Positions 9,513 through 21,977 of a stretch of DNA of 64,000 nt are shown here, piece by piece (the stretch's first letter is position 1; each line of letters starts with the position of its first letter). This DNA is from Syngnathus acus. Its lineage: Eukaryota; Chordata; Actinopteri; Syngnathiformes; Syngnathidae. The position numbers were made by a program, and so were the translations under genes. The notes under the pieces were generated by a model, which saw only the letters and a program-made list of their open reading frames with translations, had not been told where the DNA came from and did not search any database. Location of the stretch: assembly GCF_901709675.1 (NCBI RefSeq), contig NC_051091.1:8156967-8220966 (forward strand), given 5' to 3'.

Positions 9513-11804
9513 ATGAAGTTCCCGGTGTCCAGAATCTCCTTCTGTGTGGGTTTCCTGGTGGGATTCTTCATGCTCTACCTGTTTCAAGGGCAAGTGGGCT
9601 TCAACAAGAATTTCTCTGTGCAACCGATTGGCAAATTGGTACTCGACCATCAGCATGAGCAGCATGAAGAAGACAGCAGGTGGAAGAAGGAGAGGTCTGC
9701 CCTCTTCAACCTTAAACACCCTCATCATTCAGGTAAACGTGCCTCTTTACATCATAGTGGTGGGTCGAGTAGCCAAATATTTTACTCAGGGAAGAGTATT
9801 GTTACTTTAGAGCAGTCGTCCTTAACCGCAAACTATTAAATATAGAGGATTTTATTTTGATTTATTCATGGTCACATTCACCCGAAGCTGCATTATAATG
9901 TTATTTATTACCAACCTGCAGGACCGACTCAGTGTTTCTCAACTTTGTAGGCACATGCTTGATGCAGTACCTTTTCATTTAGGAACGTAGCCGAACTCTT
10001 TGGGGTGAACTATTTATCGTTGGTACGGACCAGGTGGCTCCCAGCTTAACTCGGACAACTAAAGTCCACTAATCCTCTTTGTATCCCCAGATTCATCCCT
10101 GCTTCATACCTTACCTTCAATTGTATAGGTGTGCAAGTTCTCTTACATGTCCGGCTTGTCCACTGTCTCTGACAGGCCCGGGAAAAATAACATATCAAGG
10201 ATGCTTTTGTCCTCATCTCTGTTCTTTCCAAGTTTTCATTGATTGAAACTTTATTGAGCCCTGGGGGTGGGGAAATTCAGGCCCCAGCAGCATTCATACC
10301 AGTTGGGTCACCATGGAGCAGGCACGGCGAAGGTCGTTGGTTCCGAAGAGCACGATGGAACGGACTTCCCACAGGGGTCGTGGCTGCGAGGCCAAGGCGA
10401 GGGACCCGGTCAACACCGGCCGGATGAGCAAGATGGCCGTCGTAGAGTCACGCGGGTCCCGACCGATGTGCGCAGCCATCCCGGCCGGCTCCCAGGGAAA
10501 AAAAAAATATCCGATCCGAAGCGATCTGCATACGCCGAGGTGCGGTAGAAGGCACCGGCATCGCCGAACCGACAATTAGAAAGAAAGAAAAAGAAAACAG
10601 AGAACACTGCTGGAAGGCTGCCACTCACAACAGCGCTATACCAAATAAAAAAAGAGAGAGCGATTACTGTGGCGACTAATGTAAATTAAAAAAAAAAACT
10701 GTTCCTGGTGTTTTTTTCAGATGAGGATAGCAGCATGGCAGATGAACTGTACAAAAAAGTCCGTGTGCTTTGCTGGGTGGTGACTACTCCTACCAACCTG
10801 GAGAAGAAGGCCCGCCACGTGAAGGCAACGTGGAGTCGTCACTGTAACGTGATTGTCTTTGTGAGCTCTGAAAGCAATCACGACTTCCCAGCTGTAGGTT
10901 TGGATACAAAAGAGGGCCGCGACCAGCTTTACTGGAAAACCATCCGAGCGTTCCATTACGTCCACGAGCATTACGGCAACGACGCCGACTGGTTTCTCAA
11001 GGCGGACGACGACTCGTACGTAATAGTGGACAACCTTCGGTGGGTGCTTGCAAAGCACACGCCGGACGAGCCGGTTTATTACGGTCGGAGATTCAAGCCC
11101 TACGTCAAGCAGGGCTACATGAGCGGCGGCGCCGGCTACGTGCTAAGCAAGGAGGCTCTGCGGCGCTTTGTCCAAGGATTTCAAAACAAAGTGTGCACTC
11201 ACACCAGCTCGGTGGAGGACCTTGCGTTGGGCCAGTGCATGGAGAAAGTCGGGGTGCTGGCAGGAGACTCCAGAGACACTTTACAACGGGAGACATTTCA
11301 TCCCTTCATTCCTGAGCAGCACCTCACTGCCGAGTTCCCGAAGAGCTTCTGGTATTGGAGCTACTGCTACTACCCCATCTCATTGGCAAGTATAGAAATT
11401 CCGCTTTGAGAATTACCGGCAAAGTAACCGTCGTGAATATGAGCGGACCTTTTGGTTTCTTCTCACTGACTAAGCACACTAATCAAATCGTTCCTTCCCA
11501 GGGTCCAAACTGCTGCTCAGACTTGTCCGTGTCCTTCCACTATGTGCACGACAGCAACATGTATTTGTTGGAGTACTACGCCTATCACCTGCGTGCCTTT
11601 GGCTACAAATACCGATACCGGCCTCCCACCCCGCCCGGCTACACCCGCGAGCGGTCAGATGCCGCCGCTGCCGTTGCTGCTGCGGCTGCTGACGATGTCG
11701 CCGGCAAAGAGAACAAAGATGATTCTCAGGTAAAAGAGCAAAAAGAAGGTGTAAATAGTGAAAAGAGACCAGATGACTCCCTGCCTCCAGCTGCCAAACT
11801 GTAG
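9513..11804 (+). CDS. c1galt1: core 1 beta-1,3-galactosyltransferase (T-synthase), 3 coding exons, 395 aa
   Basis: The enzyme transfers Gal to GalNAc-Ser/Thr (Tn antigen) in the Golgi, making core 1 O-glycans; in vertebrates it needs the chaperone COSMC. Coding exons: 9513-9732, 10721-11385, 11502-11804 (1188 nt). It is a type II protein with a short tail and a hydrophobic anchor at about residues 8-25 ([17 protein letters not shown]). A GT31 catalytic domain follows, with VLCWVVTTP, the metal-binding DDD at residues 169-171, and the conserved C-terminal block [17 protein letters not shown]. The C-terminal tail is longer than in human (363 aa) and low complexity, with an alanine run and acidic/lysine residues. 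Intron 2 starts with GC rather than GT (11386-11387); only that junction keeps the frame. Teleosts have a and b copies, and I cannot say which this is. Confidence 0.94.
10236..10650 (-). mobile_element. CpG-rich retroelement-like block in c1galt1 intron 1
   Basis: The left end, read on the minus strand, is GGGGCCTGAATTTCCCC then GGCTCAATAAAGTTTCAATCA. This resembles the 3' tails of LINE-type retroposons common in fish. The interior (about 10310-10560) is strikingly rich in G+C and CpG compared with the flanks, and has overlapping short ORFs in several frames with no recognisable domain. The right end runs through AGAAAGAAAGAAAAAG and an ACAGCGCTATA-type phrase also seen near retroposon ends. 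I could not see clear target-site duplications, so one or two nested elements are possible. Confidence 0.4.
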
Positions 11805-12518
11805 GACCATGTGAGTGAGACAAACTATTGGATTTATTCATGAAGAATCTGTTGTCTTATATTTGAATGAAAATAACCGAAAATATGAGACTCGTCATTG
11901 GCCTCACCTTTGACATTTTTTTTTTTTCTAGTTTGTCAGGTCAAGTCAGCCGGATTCAATCAGATGGCCACATTCTTTTTGAAATACAAAAGAAAACCTT
12001 TTCTCTTTGTGTGTTCACCAGCTAGAGTCATGCCAGTGTTCAAAACATTTCTTAAGATAACAAACCCGGTTGGGTCTCCATGTCAAGACATTTGTCATGG
12101 TGGCTGCGACACGCCTTGCGCTATCCAAACTGTTGCGTCAACTGCAGCAAGTGTCACATAGGATGAATGACCAACCATTGTTCACAAGATTCATCCGTGA
12201 CCTTAACCCTATTCAGTTCTCGCAGTTCTGCTCAGAGATAGGCCTTTGTATACATTTTTCTGTGCAAGGAATTTGGACACAGTCTATCTGGCAACCTTTA
12301 AATATTAAATCAGCTGACCGTGACATGTCGTATCAGGTCAGCAGCCTTGCCCAAGGAAACGGAACAAACGATAGCAAACCTGAAGTTTCATATTTAAAAA
12401 CACTGACTAGAATAAAATAGATGACATATATATACATTTTTTCTTCTTGCCTGAATAGTGAAGCAGCAAAGTTGAAGCTTTCCAGCACTTTCCACCGCAC
12501 TGTGGTGTTTGGGTTTAT

Positions 12519-12590
12519 ACCAGGGGTGACCAACGTGTGTTGCCCACAGGCACTGAGTAGCACCCAAGAGTGTGTCGCCCGTGAGCCTTT
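12519..12590 (+). repeat. fragment of a dispersed teleost repeat
   Basis: CCAGGGGTGACCAACGTGTG followed by TGCCCACAGGCACTGAGTAGC resembles the start of a common fish dispersed repeat with the pattern CCAGGGGTCACCAAC... GCCCGCGGGCACC. It is short and diverged. I recognise the pattern but cannot name the family. Confidence 0.4.
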
Positions 12591-12665
12591 TGTCAAAATA
12601 GTGCACCGGTAATGGGTAATTCTTATTTTAGAGGGATGTTATCCAAGTAATCATTTGAAAACAGA

Positions 12666-12671
12666 AATAAA
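12666..12671 (+). terminator. candidate c1galt1 polyadenylation signal (AATAAA)
   Basis: A canonical AATAAA lies about 860 bases after the c1galt1 stop. Later copies near 13899 and 14045 could be used instead. Confidence 0.4.
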
Positions 12672-12753
12672 GTCTTGCATATTGAGGTTTATACCTTTCC
12701 CTCGTTAAGTCATTGAAGACAATTGTCACTGTGGTGACAAAAATAATCTATTT

Positions 12754-12774
12754 CCCCCCCCCCCCTTTTTTTTT
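12754..12774. repeat. C12-T9 homopolymer junction
   Basis: A run of 12 C is followed by 9 T. It is one of three long C or C/T homopolymer junctions in the window (the others at 357 and 61245), and likely length-unstable. Confidence 0.8.
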
Positions 12775-14656
12775 CAACATTGTCCAGTTCATTTTAGTAT
12801 ACCAGCATACCAAAAGGAAATCTCTCCTGCCGACAGGGTAAAAGACATTTTGACACTTTAGAAATGGTACCAAGCAGTTAAGAATAATTACATTGGATAC
12901 TTTAATGATTAAAATTGACCACCCCAAGTTGCATCTTGTTTTCTGATCCGACGAAGGAAACTCAACATTCTCGTTCCACAGCAGGCTTTCAGGATGTTGA
13001 TTTGTCTTAGAAGGTTAAGCAAACCTTTCGACTGGTGCATTCTTCCAAAGAAAGGAGGCCGCTACTCAATGAGCCTCGACAAATGCTTGGTTTGTGTTAA
13101 AAGGACTAACTTGGACTAAGCAAGCATCACATTGGTTGGTTCTCACCGCGGTGGGTATGTTGACACGGGAATTTGCGATGTAACGTCACTTTGAGGGTAG
13201 AGGTGAAGCCTTTCCAAATGATGAGCATGGCCTTTGCATGCCAGTGCTTGAATTTCACTCGATTTTCTGCAATGTTATGAATTGTAACAATAATGTGATT
13301 GACACTTTTTTTTTTTGCTTTTGTATATTGTGCATTTTAAACTGTCAAACCGAAAATGCTCATTCTTAAATATAGTGAAGTGGCAGATACTTTTTTTTTT
13401 TCTCAAATGAAAACAAATATAATTTGTTAGGTATCTTTCCAAAAGAATCCCACAGTTTCATTTTTGCTAAAGGAAATTTAAGACGGATTGAGACTATAAA
13501 CAGCCGCACCATTTTAACAATCGTTTTAGGGGGTGGTCTATTTTTCTAAATGTAGGACTGGAAGCGAACATCTTGTCATCAGCAGTTTGTATTTTACTCA
13601 TCAGCATCCATGTAATTTTTCTTTATCCCTTCCCAAAGTATATTTCTTGAGTACCTGCACCTTCCCAAGCCATTTCTGTTCAGACAAAAACTTTTTTTTT
13701 TTTTCCTTAGTCATCAAAATTGCTTTTATTTTCTTGACAATCCGATAACATTAAAATAGCTCTTAAGGGAAAGGTGTACAGTACTGGAATTATGTTTGCA
13801 ATGTATTTATAACTGCATTAATGTTTTTGGAATTGAGTATTTTTTTAAAGTGAATGTGTGGTCAGGCTATTTGCAGCCACTGGTACTTTAATCACTATGA
13901 ATAAATTGTATTTGATTGTATACGTATGACTTTTTTTGATTGCAAATACAAAACAGTGGAGTGAAAACATGTCCTTGATTTTTTTTTTTCTTTGTTTTTT
14001 TAAGTTTCAATCTAAATGCAGTTATTAGGCATCGAGTGCATTTCAATAAAAGAGCAGAGACTTTCGAAATGACATTGACGAGCGCATCTGATTGGAGGAT
14101 CTTCACCTCAGCTAGCCTTTAATTTGCCTCGCTTCCCTTTCGGACTGCGGGAGATTAATTCGCTGGCGGCACGGGGCGAGAGCGCTTTCATGTATTTGGG
14201 TCAAAAACAAAACCTGGTGAGTGGGATGAGAAGTGAGCGGGTCAGACAAACAAAACTGCCATGGACTTTCCCCCACGTGAATCAATATTCCTAACCTCAT
14301 CTCTCTCGCGATTCATGGGGCCAAAGAGACGAGCAAGCTGAAAAGACAGATGAGGCCGAAAGAGGAGGAGGGCTCTGGGATGTCCTGTAAAGGAAGAGAG
14401 TCTCATTGGCGGCTCGGCAGTAGATAGGTCGGAATTTGAGGCCAACCTCTAGAGAGGTCAAATAGACGAATCCTACAATCGGTCTTCTCCGTCTTACTCT
14501 AGTTTACACTGTGGATGCTGCTTTGGAGGTAGGTAAACTATTGCAATCTTTTTCTGCAACTATATTTGTATGATGGTCCAAATAACTCAAATCTGCTCAT
14601 TTGGAGAAAGTTGACTGCATGTGTTTTGTTTCTTCAGTATCTTTAGTGGCAGCAAA

Positions 14657-15907
14657 ATGATGGTCTCCAAATTGAAGTGGCTGATTGTGGTTGTCCTCCT
14701 GTTAAACGAACAAGCTCTGTGCAAGGTTCAGCCTCCTCCGTGGTTGCCAGCGAGAGGCATTCTTGGAGCTGGAGTGACGGCCCAACGTTATTCTCAAACG
14801 CAGCCACAGTCTGGTCTGCAAATTGCTGATTCGGAATCCTCACTGATCCCCGCAGACAAGAGCCTGATTTTAGCCAAACGTGTGGTATCCGTTCTCAAGG
14901 CAAAGCTACAAGGGAAGATTCCAGATCTCCACAATGAGAGGAACCTAAGCTGTGAGGATCTGCTGTCTGCCAGTGGTCTTGATGACCATTTATCCTCCAG
15001 CTTTTCTCAGGAGCTTCTGGCTCTGTCTTTGGTGCCAGTGCTGGCAGTGAGCGGCTGCCCCCAGGAGGCGCACACCCTTGTGGTCAAGCTATATGGCCTG
15101 CTGGGGGTGGTTGAAACCAACAAACTCCTCCTGGAAATGGAAGACCTGATCCAAAGGACCAAGTCACCATCTGAGCCAACAGGATCCACTCAGGCGAGCG
15201 AACAAGCAGAGCACCACCTGGATGCTGTCATGTTTAATATTGACCAGCTGGCCACGGCGGGGAAGCGTGTGGGACGAGCTAGGACCAAGCAAAATTGCCA
15301 CGGTTGGATCCCGGTTAACGGAACCGTGCTGCTTGGAGTCGCTGTCCAGGAAACTGACGGTGCGCTGGAGGAGGCTATGGACGCCTGTGAGAAGATGGGG
15401 GTCATGTGTGCAGGGGTCACAAGCGGTGTGCTCCCTGGACGGTACCAAGCAGTGTTCAAGAAAGGCAGTCGTATCTTACCGTCTCAAGCCACCGACTGTT
15501 GGATCCATCATTGTGAGGCAGAGCTTTCGTCCACCGATGCTCGACGGCTGCGACGCGACCTCCAGATGACATGTATCAACCAAAATGAGGAACGCGTGTA
15601 CAGAGTGATGGAGTGGATCCCCGCAGTCAGCACCCTCTACAATTTAGGCACAGCTGTTTATTACGCATCGGTCAACTGTTCAGAAACAGCCAAAGAAAGA
15701 GCCGTGCTGACTGCCGTGGATCTTGGCACGGACGCCCTCATGGTCGCCACGGGTGGCGCCGCAGGCGTGGCTGGTTATGCTCTCGGGGCCGGTGTTAAGA
15801 CTGGCGTCAAGTACGGGGTCAAGTACCTACTTGGCTCCTTGAAGCGTGAAGACGATGTGTTGGTCAACCAGTCCAGATGGAAGGATGGCGTCTTCACTGT
15901 ACCATAA
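14657..15907 (+). CDS. apof: apolipoprotein F-like secreted protein (416 aa, single coding exon)
   Basis: ApoF (lipid transfer inhibitor protein) is a plasma lipoprotein component that modulates CETP. The N-terminus has a clear signal peptide (about residues 1-22, WLIVVVLLLNEQALC). The C-terminal core at about residues 320-395 matches the apoF family: WIPAVSTLYNLGTAVYYA, NC, KERA, then AVDLGTDALMV and a glycine/alanine-rich stretch (human LLPGVGTFYNLGTALYYA, DGAIDLGYDLLM). A basic RRLRR at residues 296-300 precedes the core where the human protein is cleaved at RVGR, so maturation by a proprotein convertase is plausible. The middle third carries extra cysteines and an NGT glycosylation site. 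The acceptor AG at 14636-14637 puts the upstream in-frame ATG (14621) in an intron, so I start at 14657; the adjacent ATG at 14660 is equally possible. Human APOF is at 12q13. Confidence 0.87.
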   Translation: MMVSKLKWLIVVVLLLNEQALCKVQPPPWLPARGILGAGVTAQRYSQTQPQSGLQIADSESSLIPADKSLILAKRVVSVLKAKLQGKIPDLHNERNLSCEDLLSASGLDDHLSSSFSQELLALSLVPVLAVSGCPQEAHTLVVKLYGLLGVVETNKLLLEMEDLIQRTKSPSEPTGSTQASEQAEHHLDAVMFNIDQLATAGKRVGRARTKQNCHGWIPVNGTVLLGVAVQETDGALEEAMDACEKMGVMCAGVTSGVLPGRYQAVFKKGSRILPSQATDCWIHHCEAELSSTDARRLRRDLQMTCINQNEERVYRVMEWIPAVSTLYNLGTAVYYASVNCSETAKERAVLTAVDLGTDALMVATGGAAGVAGYALGAGVKTGVKYGVKYLLGSLKREDDVLVNQSRWKDGVFTVP

Positions 15908-16099
15908 GCTAAAAGAGGCACAATATTTCTTGATGACCTCATTATTACATTCTCGTTTTGTGTAGTCCTTCTTTCCGTGTCGTTAAAAGTTCAGGGCAGT
16001 GGTAGTCGATCACTTTTCTGTGATCCGGAAGTATCTTGTGCCAATTGCTTACAAATATTATGAAACTGGTAATATATGACACCTTATTTTGGACATTAG

Positions 16100-16105
16100 A
16101 ATAAA
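16100..16105 (+). terminator. apof polyadenylation signal (AATAAA)
   Basis: AATAAA lies 193 bases past the apof stop. Further AATAAA copies at 16273-16278 and 16554-16559 lie inside the tandem duplication and are copies of each other. Confidence 0.5.
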
Positions 16106-16242
16106 CTTTACTAATCATTTGAATTTCCTTTTACACACATTTTGAAAGATCTTAGATTATCAGATAATTTGGAGAGATGCTAATCTGTTGTGATTTTTGT
16201 TGGAAGCCAACAACAAATTTAGCTTTTTTTTTTTTTTTTGCC

Positions 16243-17262
16243 AGTTTCCCATCCCAACTCTTCTCAGTCACAAATAAAGTCCAAGAACAAAAGAGCTGTT
16301 AAAGAGTTTCTGTGTCAAAGGTTTTTCTTTGTTACATAATTGTTCTCATTGGGTGGAGCAAACTATTATAGTAATTGTTCTCATTGGGTGGAGCAAACTA
16401 TAACTAATGGTATGTGTCTTGTCCTGAGAGAAAAAAAAAATGAAAGTGACATCTAGTGGTTAAAATCGCTCCCGAGTAGGGTTTTGAATTAAATATTACT
16501 ATAAATACTAATATAATACTAATAGTTTCCCATCCCAACTCTTCTCAGTCACAAATAAAGTCCAAGAACAAAAGAGCTGTTAAAGAGTTTCTGTGTCAAA
16601 TGTTTTTCTTTGTTACTTAATTGTGCTCATTGGGTGGAGCAAACTATTACTAATGGTATGTGTCTTGTCCTGAGAGAGAAAAAAAGAAAGTGACATCTAG
16701 TGGTTAAAATCGCTCCCGATTAGGGTTTTGAATTAGATATTACTATATAATTGTTCTCATTAGCCATAATCGGCTCGGTGCGGCACTGGGTAGCACGTCC
16801 GCCTCACAGTTAGGAGGGTGCGGGTTCGATTCCACCTCCGGCCCTCCCTGTGTGGAGTTTGCATGTTCTCCCCGGCATGTTTCTCCGGGCACTCCTCCCA
16901 CATCCCAAAAACGTGCTTGGTAGGCCGATTGAAGATTCCAAATTGTCCCTAGGTGTGAGTGCGAGTGCAAATGGTTGTTTGTCTCTGTGTGCCCTGCGAT
17001 CGGCTGGCAACCGGTTCAGGGTGTCCCCCGCCTACTGCCCGTTGACGGCTGGGATAGGCTCCAGCACTCCCGCGACCCCCGTGGGGACTAAGCGGTTCAG
17101 AAAATGGATGGATGGATGTTCTCATTGGGTGGAGCAAACTATTACTATGGTATGTGTCTTGTACTGAGAGAGAAAAAACAAACAAAGTGACATCTAGTGG
17201 TTAAAATCGCTCCGGAGTAGGGTTTTGAATTAAATATTACTATAAATACTAATATAATTTCC
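16243..17262 (+). repeat. tandem duplication of about 281 bp downstream of apof, third copy partial
   Basis: Unit 1 (16243-16523) and unit 2 (from 16524) both begin AGTTTCCCATCCCAACTC and run nearly identically through an ACAAATAAAG signal, a CTCATTGGGTGGAGC block, GACATCTAGTGG and a TTTGAATTA(A/G)ATATTACTAT end. Unit 1 has an extra internal copy of its roughly 36-bp CTCATTGGGTGGAGC segment. A third partial unit starts at the CTCATT block and ends near 17262; a SINE (16762-17116) interrupts its beginning. The copies differ by few bases, which suggests recent duplication. Confidence 0.9.
16762..17116 (+). mobile_element. tRNA-headed SINE with a 10-bp target-site duplication
   Basis: The head has a tRNA-like B box (GGTTCGATTCC at 16823-16833) and a degenerate A box (CACTGGGTAGCACG). 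The body carries segments typical of a widespread fish element (GTTTGCATGTTCTCC, CCAAATTGTCCCTAGG, GGGATAGGCTCCAGC), and the tail is AAAATGGATGGATGGAT. The same 10 bases, TGTTCTCATT, flank it at 16752-16761 and 17117-17126, a clean target-site duplication. It landed in the third copy of the apof 3' duplication, so it is younger than that duplication. Confidence 0.8.
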
Positions 17263-17404
17263 AAATGAAATACTACATATGTATATTTGAAAATGTAAAT
17301 GACACAGGTTGTTGGAAATGTTGTACATTAATACAATATCTTGAAATAATTTACAAGTGAGTTTGTAAATACAGCTTCTGATAGCATTTAGACGAGTGAC
17401 ACAT

Positions 17405-17416
17405 CCAACATGGCGG
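17405..17416 (+). promoter_or_regulatory. YY1-type motif in the pa2g4 promoter
   Basis: CCAACATGGCGG matches the YY1 consensus (CAANATGGCGGC-like) common near transcription starts of housekeeping genes. It lies about 260 bases above the pa2g4 ATG in GC-richer DNA with GGGCGGGGC boxes at about 17530. Function is inferred. Confidence 0.45.
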
Positions 17417-17676
17417 TTGCGCTGACGTATTGTACAGCATGACATCGTACTGTTAAGTCTGGGAGAGAAGGTCACCCACATTTTGGCGGGTTTTATCGCT
17501 GTCGTGACGTAGTGCGTCAGTTTCAGGTGGGCGGGGCGTAGGGGGCGGACGGGTCCGGTGTGTGGCGGCAACCGGGCTGACTGAGCGAGGAGGGTAGGCT
17601 AGTCGACTAGAGCCAGAGCGTATCTGCGGGGATTTGTGTCACTTTACGCTCCATTCGCAACTCCAACTCGGTCGAT

Positions 17677-20508
<2,832 letters not shown>

Positions 20509-21409
20509 ATAACTGCCTTCACACCCAATGCAAGAAGAGCCCAAAGAGAAGCAAGAAAACTACCCTGCTGTCCTCCAGTCATTCTGAAGAGCTGATTTTA
20601 CAATTTGCCCAATTTACAAAAGCAAGCACTGGAACTGGAAGTGAATCTTTCATAAGAACGTTGTTTCTTGAACTCTTGGATGCCTAACCCTTTACTGCTT
20701 CACAGAAAAGGACAAAAAAAAGAAATAACTGGGTGTGCTTGTTTTGAAAAGTGAATCCCCTTCACCGTACTAGTTACAGCTGAAACCCGCCTCTCTAAAA
20801 CATCTCAAGCTTACATTGGGCATTAATGAATGGGACTAACAACTTGTCTTTTTGGTGTCCAAATTTGATTAAAGAATTATTGGAGCTGTTGCTTTCAGCA
20901 CATATCCAATTAGAATATACTGCGTGTCTGAGGCCATGTTTTTCCTGATGAACCAAATTAATGAACGGGTTGTTTAAGTCATGTCAGTCCCATCATGCTG
21001 TGGGCCATCTGCTAGTTGTTCGAAGGACAGACAGTAAAGGGTTATATTTGGTGCTTGTCACTCATGAAAATTGACTATTAGAGTAGTTCAACAAGTGTGG
21101 AATGCAAATGAAAGTATTTACAAGGTTTGTAGTGTCATAGGCAACGTGTCTCATCCTGGTTGGATCATATTTTTCAATGAATACTCAATTCCGAGTTGAC
21201 AGGAAAAAAAAATGCTAACTGTACTGCCATTAAAGCATGATGAGAGAAGCTATGCAGGTTTTGTGCTTCTGAAGAGAGTGTCTCATATTTGAGGAGTGGA
21301 GATCCAGGTCCAGATTTGTCACAATGCGCAGTCCTGCAGTGTAGCTCAGTCAGTGGGCAAATTACTTTTCAAACACCTACAATAAACCTTTTCATATTTG
21401 TTTGTTTTC

Positions 21410-21415
21410 AATAAA
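21410..21415 (+). terminator. pa2g4 polyadenylation signal (AATAAA)
   Basis: Two AATAAA hexamers, 21381-21386 and 21410-21415, stand about 900 bases after the pa2g4 stop. A TGTGATGTGT stretch follows as a possible GU-rich element. Confidence 0.6.
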
Positions 21416-21789
21416 GGCACATTTATGCCTAACATTTACTATCTTTGTGATGTGTATTTCTACTGTCTGTCCAAATCCAATAGTCATTTATGGTTGCGTA
21501 AAAGCATGATTAATTTTCCAGCATACATTTATGATGTATGTTGAAATTATTTAAAATATTTTTTTCTGGTCTCATTTCCAAAACGACCAAGTATATGCTT
21601 AATGTAAGTTTTCCGGACGCATCAATTTTGTAATTTTAATAATTTTCATCTAATCACGTGATCCTCTTTAGAAGTATTTTTCATACAGTAATAAGTATGT
21701 TAACTAAATATGTACGCGTATGTTGCGCTTAAAACTACAACTTCCATCAGGTTACGAGTAAGACTACACGGAATAATGGCGCTTGAATA

Positions 21790-21863
21790 TGACGTCATGG
21801 TTCATATAAATAATGCCCCCATTTGTCGTCACATCCTCTTTCCATTGCCCTTCTCGCTGTGAG
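21790..21863 (+). promoter_or_regulatory. rpl41 core promoter: CRE, TATA box and 5'TOP start
   Basis: TGACGTCA lies at 21790-21797 and TATAAATA at 21805-21812. Thirty bases on, the pyrimidine run CCTCTTTCC starts at 21835. This is the TOP-type first nucleotide run that gives ribosomal-protein mRNAs mTOR-sensitive translation. The noncoding first exon would run 21835-21863 (GAG|GTATTG). The spacing from TATA to TOP is what a TATA-directed start predicts. Confidence 0.7.
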
Positions 21864-21977
21864 GTATTGAATCTTGTTTCTTCTCATCGCAATCCAATCA
21901 AATCTTCTAAATGTATTCATCATCCACGACCACTAATATTGTTTTATCCTTCTCTTGAACAGATTCTTCTCCACACG

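Larger units (their letters stand above)
11805..14656. other. c1galt1 3' region and apof upstream region
   Basis: No coding exon is seen in these 2.85 kb. They hold an AATAAA at 12666-12671, further AATAAA copies near 13899 and 14045-14050 (the 3'UTR may be long), a repeat fragment near 12519-12590, a C12-T9 run at 12754-12774, and several T runs. A likely noncoding first exon of apof ends near 14527 (GGAG|GTAGGT). It is followed by an intron to the acceptor AG at 14636-14637. Confidence 0.55.
15908..17676. other. apof 3' region, duplicated repeat block with SINE, and pa2g4 promoter
   Basis: No coding exon is seen. An AATAAA lies at 16100-16105. The interval 16243-17262 is a tandemly duplicated segment with a SINE inside (separate entries). 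The part from about 17400 is GC-richer, with a YY1-type motif and GGGCGGGGC boxes, and is the probable pa2g4 promoter and 5'UTR. Confidence 0.6.
20509..21977. other. pa2g4 3'UTR and rpl41 promoter/5'UTR
   Basis: No coding exon is seen. The first 0.9 kb is the pa2g4 3'UTR with AATAAA at 21381-21386 and 21410-21415. The AT-rich stretch from 21430 to 21700 holds nothing recognisable. The rpl41 promoter with CRE, TATA and a TOP start lies at 21790-21863 (separate entry). An rpl41 intron follows up to the acceptor at 21961-21962. Confidence 0.65.

Noticed and set aside
14621-14656. Upstream in-frame ATG for apof
   Set aside because: It lies before a good acceptor (TTTCTTCAG at 14636-14637) and so is intronic. 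Starting at 14657 places the signal peptide at the N-terminus.
16771-16850. Possible tRNA gene
   Set aside because: A B box and weak A box are present, but no cloverleaf with a usable anticodon arm can be drawn, and the sequence continues into a SINE body with a target-site duplication.
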